The notes beneath the pieces were generated by a model, which made no database searches, was not told the DNA's origin, and saw nothing but the letters and a program-made list of their open reading frames with translations. DNA of 64,000 nt from an uncultured Lachnospiraceae bacterium (GTDB taxonomy: Bacteria; Bacillota; Clostridia; Lachnospirales; Lachnospiraceae). Numbering within the stretch: the stretch's first letter is position 1; each line of letters starts with the position of its first letter. The stretch covers positions 4,178 through 68,177 of the forward strand of contig CAJUST010000013.1 of assembly GCA_910589105.1 (NCBI GenBank). Reading direction: 5' to 3'. Below, piece after piece: positions 45,179 to 53,756 of the stretch. A program made the position numbers and the translations under genes.

Positions 45179-46990
45179 TCAATCCTCATCTAATTTCAGG
45201 ACGCTCATAAACGCTTCCTGTGGAATTTCCACGCTGCCTATCTGACGCATCCGTTTTTTTCCTTCTTTTTGTTTTTCTAAGAGTTTTCTCTTACGGCTGA
45301 TGTCTCCGCCGTAACATTTTGCAAGCACATCCTTACGCATGGCTTTTACGGTTTCTCTGGCAATGACTTTCCCGCCCACTGCCGCCTGAATCGGGATTTC
45401 AAACAGATGACGCGGGATTTCGCCTTTTAATTTCTCGCACATTTTCCTGCCGCGTTCGTAGGCGTTGTCTTTAAATACAATAAAGGATAAAGCGTCAACT
45501 GTTTCTTTATTGATTAATATATCAAGTTTCACTAAATCGGAACGGACATATGCCTTTAATTCGTAATCAAACGACGCGTACCCTCTGGAACGGGATTTTA
45601 AAGCGTCAAAAAAGTCATAAATAATTTCATTTAAAGGCAAATCGTATTTCAGGAGCGCCCGCGTTTCTTCGAGATATTCCATGCTGATATAGATTCCGCG
45701 GCGTTCTTGGCAAAGGGTCATAATCGCGCCGACATATTCGCTTGTCACCATAATTTCGGCCGAGACAAACGGTTCTTCCATATAGTCGATTTCAGACGGG
45801 TCCGGCAGGTTCGACGGGTTCGTCAGTTCGATGACTTCGCCGTTTGTCTTGTAAACTTTATAAATAACGCCCGGGGCAGTCGTCACTAAATCTAAATTAA
45901 ATTCCCGTTCCAGCCGTTCCTGAATGATTTCTAAATGCAGAAGGCCTAAAAACCCGCAACGGAAGCCAAATCCTAACGCAAGTGACGTTTCCGGTTCATA
46001 ATGGAGGGAGGCGTCGTTTATCTGAAGTTTTTCTAAAGCGTCCCTTAAATCCGGATATTTCGCGCTGTCTGCCGGATATACGCCGCAGTAAACCATGGGG
46101 TTGACTTTTTTATAACCGGGGAGCGGGGCGCTGCATGGACGGGAGGCGTGTGTGATGGTGTCGCCAATCCTCGTATCCCTGACATTTTTAATTCCGGCCG
46201 TAAGATAACCGACCATTCCCGCGCTTAATTCTTCGCAGGGGATAAACTGGCCTGCGCCAAAATACCCGACTTCCACTACGTCGTCTTCCGCTTTTGTCGC
46301 CATCATGCGGATCAGATCTCCGGATTTTACCGTTCCTTCCATAATTCGGCAAAAGACAATTACGCCTTTGTAGGAATCATAGACGGCATCGAAAATGAGC
46401 GCCTGTAAAGGCGCATCGGGATCGCCGGAGGGCGCGGGTATCTTTTCTACAATCTGCTCTAACACTAAATCGACGTTTAATCCTGTTTTTGCTGAGATTT
46501 TTGGGGCGTCCTGCGCTTCTATCCCAATCACATTTTCTATTTCTTCTATGACAAAATCGGGCTGCGCGCTGGGAAGATCGATTTTATTGATGACAGGCAT
46601 CACGTCTAAGTCGTGGTCTAATGCCAGATAGACGTTTGCCAAGGTCTGGGCTTCGATACCCTGAGCCGCATCAACAACAAGGATTGCGCCGTCACATGCG
46701 GCTAAACTGCGGGACACTTCATAGTTGAAGTCGACATGGCCAGGCGTGTCGATTAAGTTGAAAATATATTCTTCGCCATTTTTGGCTTTATATATAATGC
46801 GGACTGCCTGTGATTTAATCGTAATGCCGCGTTCGCGTTCTAAGTCCATATTGTCAAGCACTTGCGCCTGCATTTCACGGCTTGTCAAAAGACCGGTCTG
46901 TTCTATGATTCGGTCCGCTAATGTGGATTTGCCATGGTCGATGTGGGCGATAATGCAGAAATTTCGGATTTTGCTCTGATTAATTGACAT
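45179..46990 (-). CDS. lepA: Elongation factor 4 (LepA)
   Basis: A 603-residue translational GTPase. G1 is AHIDHGKST, G2 RGITIKS, G3 DTPGHVDF, G4 NKID. The LepA-specific C-terminal domain shows EMPRHLFEIPIQAAVGG-like text (here GEIPRHLFEIPIQAAVGG) and KCYGGDISRKRKLLEKQKEG. EF4 back-translocates or rescues stalled ribosomes. The start ATG 46990 has GGAGGAAAAAA; a longer open frame upstream crosses the promoter. Confidence 0.96.
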   Translation of the reverse strand: MSINQSKIRNFCIIAHIDHGKSTLADRIIEQTGLLTSREMQAQVLDNMDLERERGITIKSQAVRIIYKAKNGEEYIFNLIDTPGHVDFNYEVSRSLAACDGAILVVDAAQGIEAQTLANVYLALDHDLDVMPVINKIDLPSAQPDFVIEEIENVIGIEAQDAPKISAKTGLNVDLVLEQIVEKIPAPSGDPDAPLQALIFDAVYDSYKGVIVFCRIMEGTVKSGDLIRMMATKAEDDVVEVGYFGAGQFIPCEELSAGMVGYLTAGIKNVRDTRIGDTITHASRPCSAPLPGYKKVNPMVYCGVYPADSAKYPDLRDALEKLQINDASLHYEPETSLALGFGFRCGFLGLLHLEIIQERLEREFNLDLVTTAPGVIYKVYKTNGEVIELTNPSNLPDPSEIDYMEEPFVSAEIMVTSEYVGAIMTLCQERRGIYISMEYLEETRALLKYDLPLNEIIYDFFDALKSRSRGYASFDYELKAYVRSDLVKLDILINKETVDALSFIVFKDNAYERGRKMCEKLKGEIPRHLFEIPIQAAVGGKVIARETVKAMRKDVLAKCYGGDISRKRKLLEKQKEGKKRMRQIGSVEIPQEAFMSVLKLDED

Positions 46991-47030
46991 TTTTTTCCTC
47001 CAATTTGTAATATGAAAGCTTGTGAGTTCT

Positions 47031-47059
47031 ATTATATGAAAAACTGGGGGAATACGCAA
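47031..47059 (-). promoter_or_regulatory. Promoter of lepA-hemW
   Basis: On the minus strand: TTGCGT (47059-47054), 17 nt, TATAAT (47036-47031), 40 nt before the lepA ATG. Confidence 0.7.
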
Positions 47060-47207
47060 GTAGAAATCCAACCCGTATTATGTTATACTATATATACTGC
47101 CAGTTACATATAAGGAAATCATCTAAAGGTTTAAAAACGATTTCGCAAGTAAGGATTTTCCATGGTAATGCAAGGCAGGAAATACTTATTTTTAGGAGAT
47201 GCGTAGG

Positions 47208-47573
47208 ATGCTTAAACTTTTTGACAAAAAATGGGAGAAAGTTTTAAAATGCCAAGATATTCCAGCAATAAAAGATAAAAAATGGAAAGATTTTTTTCTA
47301 ATTGATATATTTCCTGACATCAAACGTGGAAAGCGTTTAAAAAGAGAGGATCATATTGCTGGAAGTATCCCGTATATTTCATCTTCTGCTTTAAATAATG
47401 GCATCGATGATTTTGTTGGAAATGAGATAAAAGTTAGAAAATATAAAAACTGTTTAAGCCTTGCTTATTCTGGCAGTGTTGGCTCATGTTTTTATGAACC
47501 ATTTGAATTTATTGCTTCTGACCATGTGACACATTTACAAAATGACAGCGAATCTGATGATTACAAAATATAG
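47208..47573 (+). pseudogene. Truncated restriction-specificity (type I S subunit-like) fragment
   Basis: A 121-codon frame resembling a single target-recognition domain of a type I or BcgI-like S subunit: WKDFFLIDIFPDIKRGKRL, IPYISSSALNNGIDDF, LSLAYSGSVGSCFYEPF and ASDHVTHLQ are in the usual order. A full S subunit has two such domains plus conserved helices (about 400 residues), so at least two thirds are missing; the frame stops in AT-rich DNA at 47573. No hsdM or hsdR is nearby. It faces opposite to its neighbours. ATG 47208 has AGGAG at 47194-47198, and a TATACT with extended TG lies at 47084-47089, so it may still be expressed. Confidence 0.72.
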
Positions 47574-47619
47574 CCAGTATTTTGAATACTTAATAAATAA
47601 TTTCTAAAAAATAGCTAAT

Positions 47620-48381
47620 TTATATTTTTTGTTCGTTCATTTCAAATGATTCATTTTCTCCGGTAATGTCCACAACTCTCCTCGCAAACGTCCCGTTTGA
47701 AATCTTCGCTTTAAATGCCGGGATGCAGTTGTAATCCTGCCACATGTGCATGGGAAACACTGCCTTTGCATTTACATGCTCTAAAAAGTAAAGAAGCCCT
47801 TCTCCGGCAAACTTCTTTTGCCGTGGGTCTAGCGGGACAAACGCCGCATCAATCTCATAATCTGACAGTTTGTTGATTTCATGCTTATATGCCCGCGTTT
47901 CCTTTCCATTTACAAGCTCTCCCGCGCCGTCCCATTTCCAGAGGTTTAAATCTCCCGCATGGTAGATTGTCTTTTCTTCTGCAAATACTAAAAAAGCTAC
48001 GCCAACGTCCGTAGAACGCAGTGTCCTTATCTTCATGTCATCAACTTGATAAGTTTTAAGCGGATGGACGAACGTCACTTTTTCCTTCACTTTTGGCGAA
48101 ATCCCGTTGCGCTCTAAATACCGGTCGGACAGACGAATGTCTTTTGATAGAATATAGGAGATGTTAGGGTATTTTTCTGCCCACCGTAAAATCTCAAGAT
48201 CAAAATGATCCTGATGGAAATGGCTTGCAAACACATAGATTGCCTTACTTTCGTCAAATTCCGGCAATACGCCTGTAAAATGATACCCCTTTACCATTCC
48301 GTCCCTAAAATAATCAAAAATCAAAACCCGTTTTTCCATTTCTACGGTAAAACAGCTATGGTGCAAAAAAGTTACAATCAT
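47620..48381 (-). CDS. MBL-fold metal-dependent hydrolase
   Basis: A 253-residue metallo-beta-lactamase-fold protein (COG2220, UlaG-like). The metal motif is HFHQDHFD; other ligands are in IYHAGDLNLWKWDG and VFPMHMWQD. The start ATG overlaps the stop of the upstream amidohydrolase gene by 4 nt (ATGA), so it is the third gene of the punA-mtaD operon. A phosphodiesterase or lactonase role in nucleoside/SAM-product salvage is conceivable, but the substrate is unknown. Confidence 0.88.
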   Translation of the reverse strand: MIVTFLHHSCFTVEMEKRVLIFDYFRDGMVKGYHFTGVLPEFDESKAIYVFASHFHQDHFDLEILRWAEKYPNISYILSKDIRLSDRYLERNGISPKVKEKVTFVHPLKTYQVDDMKIRTLRSTDVGVAFLVFAEEKTIYHAGDLNLWKWDGAGELVNGKETRAYKHEINKLSDYEIDAAFVPLDPRQKKFAGEGLLYFLEHVNAKAVFPMHMWQDYNCIPAFKAKISNGTFARRVVDITGENESFEMNEQKI

Positions 48382-49664
48382 GTTTCCATCCTCCTGATAA
48401 TTTCATTTGCGCGGCGGTAAACCTCTTTCGGTTCTGAGCCAATAAAAAATTTTCCGTCTTCATATAAAATCTTTCCGTCAACCATCGTTAGTTTTACATT
48501 TTGTTTACTGCCGGAATAGACGATATTTTTGACAAAATCATTTTCGGGCTGCATGTTTGGCCAGTTTAAATCAATCTGGATTAAATCGGCTAACTTCCCT
48601 TGGGCAAGGCAGTCACAGCCATCTAAACCCATTGCCTTTGCTCCGCCTGCCGTTGCCATGTAAAGGACTTCATCTGCCGTGACGCAAGCCGCATCCATTT
48701 CTCTGACTTTTGCCAGTCCGCTGACTAAAAACATTTCGCGGAACATATCCAGACAATTATTGCTCGCCGGGCCGTCCGTTCCAACCGCCACTTCTATGCC
48801 TTCTTCCAAAAAACGTTTGACTGGGGCGATCCCGCTTGCCAGTTTTAAGTTAGAGGCCGGATTTGTTACCGCAGTCAGCTTCCGCTTTTTAAAAATTTCA
48901 AAATCCTGCTCCCTAAAATAAACACAATGGTAACCACCGCCGCCATATTGATATAATCCAAGTGAATCCGTCAGTTCCGTCGGAGTTTTCCCCCAGCGCT
49001 TTATGCACGCTTCCACTTCTGATTTTGTTTCAGAATTATGGAGCCAGACTGGGGATTTGAACTTTTCGGCAAGATCGCAAAGCCCTTCCATTAACTGCAA
49101 AGACGTTGTGTATTCTGCATGAAAGCCCAGATAAAAACTTGTCCGGCTGTTTAGTGAACGGATTTTTTCATATAATTCCTCCACTTCAGAAAGCGACTGG
49201 CAAAAATCATTTAACCCACTGGTAAACACGGAACGGAACCCACAGTCAACCGTTGCTTTTGCCGCCGGAAGCGGCGCGAAATACATATCAAAATTTGACG
49301 TAATCCCGCTTGTTAGATATTCCATTATCCCAAGTTTGCAAAGATGGTAAATATCTTCCGGCGTTAAAAGGGCTTCTTTTGGAAACACTTGTTTTTGCAG
49401 CCACTCCTCTAATGGAAGATCGTCGGCGTAGGAACGTAAGAACGTCATAGCCGTATGGGTATGGGCGTTTTTAAAACCGGGCATTAAAACCGTTCCTTGC
49501 GCATCAATTTCCCTTTCCCAGCAAAAATCCCCTGCATGTCTGTCTGTCCCATCTCCAATGTACGCGATTTTATTTCCCCTGACCCATAATTCTCCCTGAA
49601 TAAGAGAAAACGTCCGCTCCCCAGATAGCGTCAATATAGCTGCATGATAAAATCTGACGTTCAT
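48378..49664 (-). CDS. mtaD: MTA/SAH deaminase-type amidohydrolase
   Basis: A 428-residue metal-dependent amidohydrolase. The metal and substrate motifs are MPGFKNAHTHTAMTFLRSYAD, GFHAEYTTS, WLHNSETKSEVEAC and VAVGTDGPASNNCLDMF. The HTHTAM...DLPLEEWL pattern matches 5-methylthioadenosine/S-adenosylhomocysteine deaminases, which convert these products to inosine forms. The purine nucleoside phosphorylase encoded just upstream would then cleave them. Start ATG 49664 has GGGGTGA; ATG 49679 lacks a site. Confidence 0.87.
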   Translation of the reverse strand: MNVRFYHAAILTLSGERTFSLIQGELWVRGNKIAYIGDGTDRHAGDFCWEREIDAQGTVLMPGFKNAHTHTAMTFLRSYADDLPLEEWLQKQVFPKEALLTPEDIYHLCKLGIMEYLTSGITSNFDMYFAPLPAAKATVDCGFRSVFTSGLNDFCQSLSEVEELYEKIRSLNSRTSFYLGFHAEYTTSLQLMEGLCDLAEKFKSPVWLHNSETKSEVEACIKRWGKTPTELTDSLGLYQYGGGGYHCVYFREQDFEIFKKRKLTAVTNPASNLKLASGIAPVKRFLEEGIEVAVGTDGPASNNCLDMFREMFLVSGLAKVREMDAACVTADEVLYMATAGGAKAMGLDGCDCLAQGKLADLIQIDLNWPNMQPENDFVKNIVYSGSKQNVKLTMVDGKILYEDGKFFIGSEPKEVYRRANEIIRRMET

Positions 49665-49686
49665 ACTTTCACCCCACATTCTGTTC

Positions 49687-50520
49687 TTACAGAGTTTCCC
49701 CTATTCTTTCTATAGAAGCGTATGCCAGCTTTTGAAAGTTTTGTTCTGCCAGTTTTGCCGTCCGGTTCACTTCTTCATGGCTCAGTGGCGTTTGTGTTAT
49801 TCCGGAAGCCAGATTTGAAATACAGGAAATTCCTGCAACTTTCAATCCCATATGTTTTGCCGCGACCGCTTCACACGCTGTGCTCATGCCGACCGCATCT
49901 GCGCCTAACGCGCGGAACATGAAAATTTCTTCCGGCGATTCGTACTGCGGCCCGCTGGTCTGTAAATAAACGCCCTGTTTTAAATCAATCCCAAATTCAA
50001 GAGCCGTTTTTAGAATGATTTTTTGGTATTCTTTTTCATAAATCTGGCTCATATCCGGAAACCGCGTACCTAAAAAATCTATATTTTCCCCAACCAGAGG
50101 CGATGGGACAAAGGAAGCGATTTGTCCGGTAATCATCATGAAATCCCCTGCCTGCATCCCCTGCTGTATTCCGCCTGCGGCGTTTGTCAAAAGCAGGGCT
50201 TTTGCTCCCATTAATCCCATCAGACGAACCGGAAGCACAACGTCTGGCATGGAATATCCCTCATAATAATGCACTCTGCCCTGCATACAGACAACGGGGA
50301 CTTTGCCGATATATCCAAACAAATATCTTCCTTTGTGCCCTTCTGCCGTAGAAACCGGAAATCCTGAAATTTCCGCATAATCCAAAACTTCGCAAACCTC
50401 AATTTCCGAACCGAAACTTCCCAATCCGGAACCAAGGACTAGAGCCGCTTTTGGCTTAAAATCTATTTTTTGTTTTATGTTGTTCAAACACTCCTGTAAT
50501 TTTCTGCCTGCTGCGTCCAT
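49687..50520 (-). CDS. punA: Purine nucleoside phosphorylase
   Basis: A 277-residue trimeric-type (PNP/MTAP family) phosphorylase. Markers are ALVLGSGLGSFG, GHKGRYLFGYIGKVPVVCMQGRVHYYEGY (read in pieces), LLTNAAGGI, YLQTSGPQYESPEEI and ALGADAVGMSTACEAVAA. It phosphorolyses inosine and guanosine; adjacency to mtaD suggests a route from MTA/SAH to hypoxanthine. Start ATG 50520 has a perfect AGGAGG. Confidence 0.94.
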   Translation of the reverse strand: MDAAGRKLQECLNNIKQKIDFKPKAALVLGSGLGSFGSEIEVCEVLDYAEISGFPVSTAEGHKGRYLFGYIGKVPVVCMQGRVHYYEGYSMPDVVLPVRLMGLMGAKALLLTNAAGGIQQGMQAGDFMMITGQIASFVPSPLVGENIDFLGTRFPDMSQIYEKEYQKIILKTALEFGIDLKQGVYLQTSGPQYESPEEIFMFRALGADAVGMSTACEAVAAKHMGLKVAGISCISNLASGITQTPLSHEEVNRTAKLAEQNFQKLAYASIERIGETL

Positions 50521-50930
50521 ATCATCCTCCTGTATGTTATTCCAAATGTTAGGGAAGATTCCCCTTTTCAAAATCTGCGGGCATCATGAAAACAGCCCTT
50601 CTCCTAAGTATTTTTCATGTGGAGCGATTAAACATTTTTCAATCGGCTTCCAATAGCTTTCATAAAGGTTTTTTTGCGCTTTGCCATAACTTTCTGTTGT
50701 ATCAAATTCTCAATAAAGCATATACTTTTCGCTTTTTACAATGCCTTCTTGTTTTTTCAAATTCTTCTGTTTTCATTTGGCCTAGGGAATAAGATAAAAT
50801 AAGCCGCATTTTTCTTTTCATGTGGATACGAAAAATAATCTGTTTATAGTTTAACATATACGTTCTAGAGTTGTCCATACCATTACGTCTGTCACTCATG
50901 ACAAACAAGATCCACAATAAATAAAACAAG

Positions 50931-51060
50931 GACTGCCGCAAAAGATCCGCTTTATACAATAGGTGGCATGAAACCTGCCTTGGCCTTATCCCAAATATTG
51001 TATAAAAGCCGCATTTTGCAGCAGCCTTTATTTTTAGAAGCCGCATTTGCAGCAGTCTTA
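50931..51060. repeat. Imperfect inverted repeat and related hairpins in the gap between spoIVA and punA
   Basis: In a 614-nt gap without a supported gene, 50931-50961 and 50996-51026 are imperfect inverted repeats: the inner 11 bp (TTTATACAATA) pair perfectly and the outer GCAAAA/GC-rich parts nearly so. A third related hairpin (GCTGCAAATGCGGC on the minus strand) lies at 51036-51060. Read from spoIVA, two tandem GCTGCAAA(A)TGCGGC hairpins, one followed by TTTTA, could terminate its transcript. The rest (50521-50930) shows no credible gene. Confidence 0.6.
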
Positions 51061-51134
51061 TTTTTTATTAATGAATTTTCGAAAACAATGCCTTGTGATA
51101 AGATTTTCTTATTCGGCGAATAGTTTTACATACT

Positions 51135-52625
51135 TTAGATAATAATACAGACCAGCCCTCCATTGCTGTCATTGACAATTTTCTGCATGGTATCCTGTAA
51201 CTTCATCTGGCATTCATCGTCCATCATGGAGATTTTACTGCGGATCCCGTCCTCCATCAGTTCCCCAACGGATTTTCCAAAAATATTTGTATCCCAGACG
51301 CCGCTTTCTGTATTCTGCCCTTCCTTGATATAGGCGATTAAATCTTTTGCCTGTTCTTCACTTCCGACTATCGGCGCAATTTCTGTTTCAATGTTGGCGC
51401 GGATTAAATGTACGGAAGGTGACGTTGCTTTTAATTTTACGCCATATTTATTTCCATGGCGGATTAACTCTGGTTCTTCTAAAGATATGTCATTTAATTG
51501 CGGGTGGATCACGCCATATCCTTTCATCTGCACTGCGTTGACTGCGTCTGCGACTTTTGCATACGCATTTTTCTGGGCGGAAAGGTCTTTAATCAGGGAA
51601 ATTAACTGATATTCTCCCTGAATCGGCACTCCGGTCAGTTCGCTGATGTTTTCATAATAATATTTATCTTCCATTGTAATTTTTATTTTTAGGAGCCCTT
51701 GGGCTAAATCAATTTTATCTAAATGAATATCTGATATGTATTCCGAATTTTCCTGTTTTTGAATGAATTTTACGTCTTTTGCTTTTGTTACGGAATTTAA
51801 AATCATGCGCGCGTTTTCAATCATGCTCTCTTTCATACGGTTTGAAGTTGGCAGCATTTCCGCCCATTTGGGAATAAAAAATTCCATTTTTATAATCGGA
51901 AATTCATATAAGATGCTTTCTAGTATCCGGTTTATATCGTCTTTGCGAAGCTGTTCACAACTGACTGGGACAACCGGCGTTTGGTATTTTTCCGACATCT
52001 GTTCCGCTAATTTTACCGTGTCATCGCTGTATGGGCGTTCCGAATTTAATACGACAACAAACGGTTTTCCCAATGTTTTTAATTCCGTAATTGTTTTTTC
52101 TTCCGCCGCAAGGTAATTATCCCGTTTTAATTCGCCAAATGAGCCGTCTGTTGTAATTACGATTCCAATTGTGGAGTGGTCTTTAATGACTTTTTGGGTG
52201 CCAATGGAAGCGGCGTCCACAAACGGGATTTCATAATCATACCATGGGGTTTTCACCATTCGTTTATTCGTCCCTTCCATATGGCCTGCGGCGCCTTCCA
52301 CCATATATCCCACGCAGTCGATCAAACGAACCTTCACTTCGGTATCGCTGTCTAAATGGATATTTGCCGCATCTTTCGGGATAAATTTTGGTTCCGTCGT
52401 CATAATGGTTTTGCCTTGCGCAGACTGTGGCAGTTCATCTACTGTCCTAGCCCGTATATTTTCATCTTCCATATTAGGAAGCACCATTAGATCCATAAAA
52501 CGTTTGATAAATGTGGATTTGCCTGTGCGGACAGGCCCTACAATCCCAATATAGATCTCCCCGCCGGTTCTTTGCTGTATGTCTTTATAAAGATTAAATT
52601 CTTTATTTCCGGATGCCATTTCCAT
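51135..52625 (-). CDS. spoIVA: Stage IV sporulation protein A, spore coat morphogenetic ATPase
   Basis: A 496-residue SpoIVA. N-terminal FNLYKDIQQRTGGEIYIGIVGPVRTGKSTFIK contains the Walker A GPVRTGKST; the TRAFAC-like core continues with VRLIDCVGYMVEGA. The middle domain and the C-terminus, ending in NDSNGGLVCIII, are as in other Firmicutes. SpoIVA polymerises on the forespore using ATP and founds the coat basement layer. It has AAAGGGGG 8 nt before the ATG and a sigma-E-like promoter; the ribosome site lies in an inverted repeat, described as a finding. Confidence 0.97.
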   Translation of the reverse strand: MEMASGNKEFNLYKDIQQRTGGEIYIGIVGPVRTGKSTFIKRFMDLMVLPNMEDENIRARTVDELPQSAQGKTIMTTEPKFIPKDAANIHLDSDTEVKVRLIDCVGYMVEGAAGHMEGTNKRMVKTPWYDYEIPFVDAASIGTQKVIKDHSTIGIVITTDGSFGELKRDNYLAAEEKTITELKTLGKPFVVVLNSERPYSDDTVKLAEQMSEKYQTPVVPVSCEQLRKDDINRILESILYEFPIIKMEFFIPKWAEMLPTSNRMKESMIENARMILNSVTKAKDVKFIQKQENSEYISDIHLDKIDLAQGLLKIKITMEDKYYYENISELTGVPIQGEYQLISLIKDLSAQKNAYAKVADAVNAVQMKGYGVIHPQLNDISLEEPELIRHGNKYGVKLKATSPSVHLIRANIETEIAPIVGSEEQAKDLIAYIKEGQNTESGVWDTNIFGKSVGELMEDGIRSKISMMDDECQMKLQDTMQKIVNDSNGGLVCIII

Positions 52626-52631
52626 TCAAAT

Positions 52632-52690
52632 AACCCCTTTCCTGTCATGTTGTCTTGAAAATACTTTATACATTGTATGAAAGGGGGTTT
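52632..52690 (-). promoter_or_regulatory. Inverted repeat covering the spoIVA ribosome site
   Basis: AACCCCCTTTC (minus strand 52690-52680) is complementary to GAAAGGGGGTT (52642-52632), an 11-bp perfect stem with a 37-nt loop. The 3' arm contains the spoIVA Shine-Dalgarno. The 5' arm lies in the promoter spacer, upstream of the expected sigma-E start point. Confidence 0.7.
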
Positions 52691-52701
52691 TGATTTATGC
52701 C
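52673..52701 (-). promoter_or_regulatory. Sigma-E-like promoter of spoIVA
   Basis: On the minus strand the -10 reads CATACAAT (52680-52673), an exact match to the sigma-E consensus. After a 14-nt spacer upstream, the -35 reads GCATAAA (52701-52695), a fair match to KMATATT. SpoIVA is a mother-cell gene under sigma-E in Bacillus, so the assignment fits. Confidence 0.75.
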
Positions 52702-52723
52702 ATTTGGATTTTTAGCATGTTTT
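52689..52723 (-). repeat. Direct repeat copy 1: stray copy of the pyk 3' end
   Basis: 35 bp identical at 33 positions to the 3' end of pyk (60259-60293), in the same orientation. On the minus strand it still encodes KNMLKIQMA plus stop, against TNMIKIQMV in pyk. Weaker similarity (shared ATACATTG) continues about 20 bp toward spoIVA. Confidence 0.9.
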
Positions 52724-52742
52724 TTTGGAAATATAGAATGGA

Positions 52743-53181
52743 TTAAGATGTAATCTCTTTTTTCATCAGGCTGTAGAAGCCAGACAGTTCCCTGTTGGAA
52801 TATCTACCGCCCTGAATTTTTAACAGATTGTTTACGGTTTCCTTTGTCAGTTTCTGCTCCTCCACAAATTGTATGTAATCCAAATGCCTGATCCATTCAT
52901 AAGCGCCAGAGACTTTCCCGCTTACATTATTGAGCGCGATACACGGCGTCCCTGTCAATGCCGCAAAAAGCATTCCGTGGATGCGGTCTGTAATTACTAG
53001 CTTTGCGCAGGAAAATTCCAAAAGTTTCTGTTTGCCGGTTTTCTTTCTGTTTCTTTTTCCAATCCTCTTTTTCACTATGGTGTCGGTAAAACACACGGTT
53101 TCCCCTAGCTGAAGGCAGTGTTTTTGTATCTGCTCCATCTTTTTTTTCATCACTTATTGTTTCCTCGCGGGTTTTACGCAT
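52743..53181 (-). pseudogene. Polysaccharide pyruvyl transferase remnant
   Basis: The C-terminal third of a polysaccharide pyruvyl transferase family protein: KLVITDRIHGMLFAALTGTP, NNVSGKVSGAYEWIRHLDYI and the preceding GETVCFTDTIV are characteristic. The N-terminal two thirds are absent. An 8-base homopolymer (T at 53140-53147 on plus) separates this frame from another holding TREETISDEKK, the expected upstream sequence, so a frameshift is present as well. The 136-codon frame starting at 53153 could be translated but would lack the active-site half. Confidence 0.75.
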
Positions 53182-53435
53182 TTATTTCATGTAATCCATT
53201 CTCTCTAAAAACGCTTCTATGCAGTCCATTTTTCTGTTTGCAGGGACATAATGCTTCCGGTACGTTGGACATAATAATATCCAATGTCTGAAATACAGGA
53301 TATTTTGTGGCATTGTCCAATGATGTGATGAAACGCAAACTCATCTTCATGTAATTTCCCTTCCCGAAACCGGTATGTTTCCCAAAGTTTTCTTTTATAA
53401 AGTTTATTCCAAACGACAATATAATAATAGCCAAA
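53182..53435 (-). pseudogene. Family 2 glycosyltransferase remnant
   Basis: A mid-to-C-terminal piece of an EpsJ-like GT2: VVWNKLYKRKLWETYRF, EGKLHEDEFAFHHI and YYYVQRTGSIM are hallmarks. The frame then breaks (stop after KWTA) and continues in another frame as NRKMDCIEAFLERMDYMK plus stop at 53182. The catalytic N-terminal domain is missing; the fragment joins symporter-derived sequence at about 53440. Confidence 0.7.
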
Positions 53436-53445
53436 ACGAAACAAT

Positions 53446-53756
53446 CGCAGCCCTGTTCCCCAGAATCAGCATTGCCATCCCTGCAAGGGCTGCAAGAAAA
53501 ATAATCTGTAAAGGATTTCCCTCCAAAAAAGGAGTAAAAAAATTGTCCGGTACAATTCCAAGAACCATTTCCAGAAGTTCCGAAAGCCGAAAGGAACTGC
53601 TGCCGCTGCCTGCAAGAGGAAATCATACCGGAAAAAAGAGCCAGAGCCACTGCTGCCAGCAGAGATACTGCAGGAGATAATTTTTTCTTTTTTAATGTAA
53701 AGGTAAGGTAATTGACTCCGTTTTTGAACTGATTCGTCAGGGTGTAATCCTGAATT
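53446..53756 (-). pseudogene. Second dicarboxylate/amino-acid symporter, internally deleted remnant
   Basis: Two pieces match the intact symporter encoded at 54262-55854 but are not identical to it. The first (NQFKNGVNYLTFTLKKKKLS, then hydrophobic AVALALFSGMI) corresponds to the end of its RsbW-like domain and first helix. The second (LLEMVLGIVPDNFFTPFLEG then NPLQIIFLAALAGMAMLILG) corresponds to its central region. About 95 codons between them are deleted and the frames differ. It begins immediately after the cNMP-binding gene, so the ancestral operon had two paralogous symporters. Confidence 0.75.

Noticed and set aside
46991..47071. Upstream extension of lepA by 27 codons
   Set aside because: It covers the lepA promoter; ATG 46990 has GGAGGAAAAAA and matches the usual LepA N-terminus.
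50702..51046. 114-codon minus-strand frame in the spoIVA-punA gap
   Set aside because: It runs through the inverted-repeat hairpins, has no clear ribosome site and no recognisable domain.
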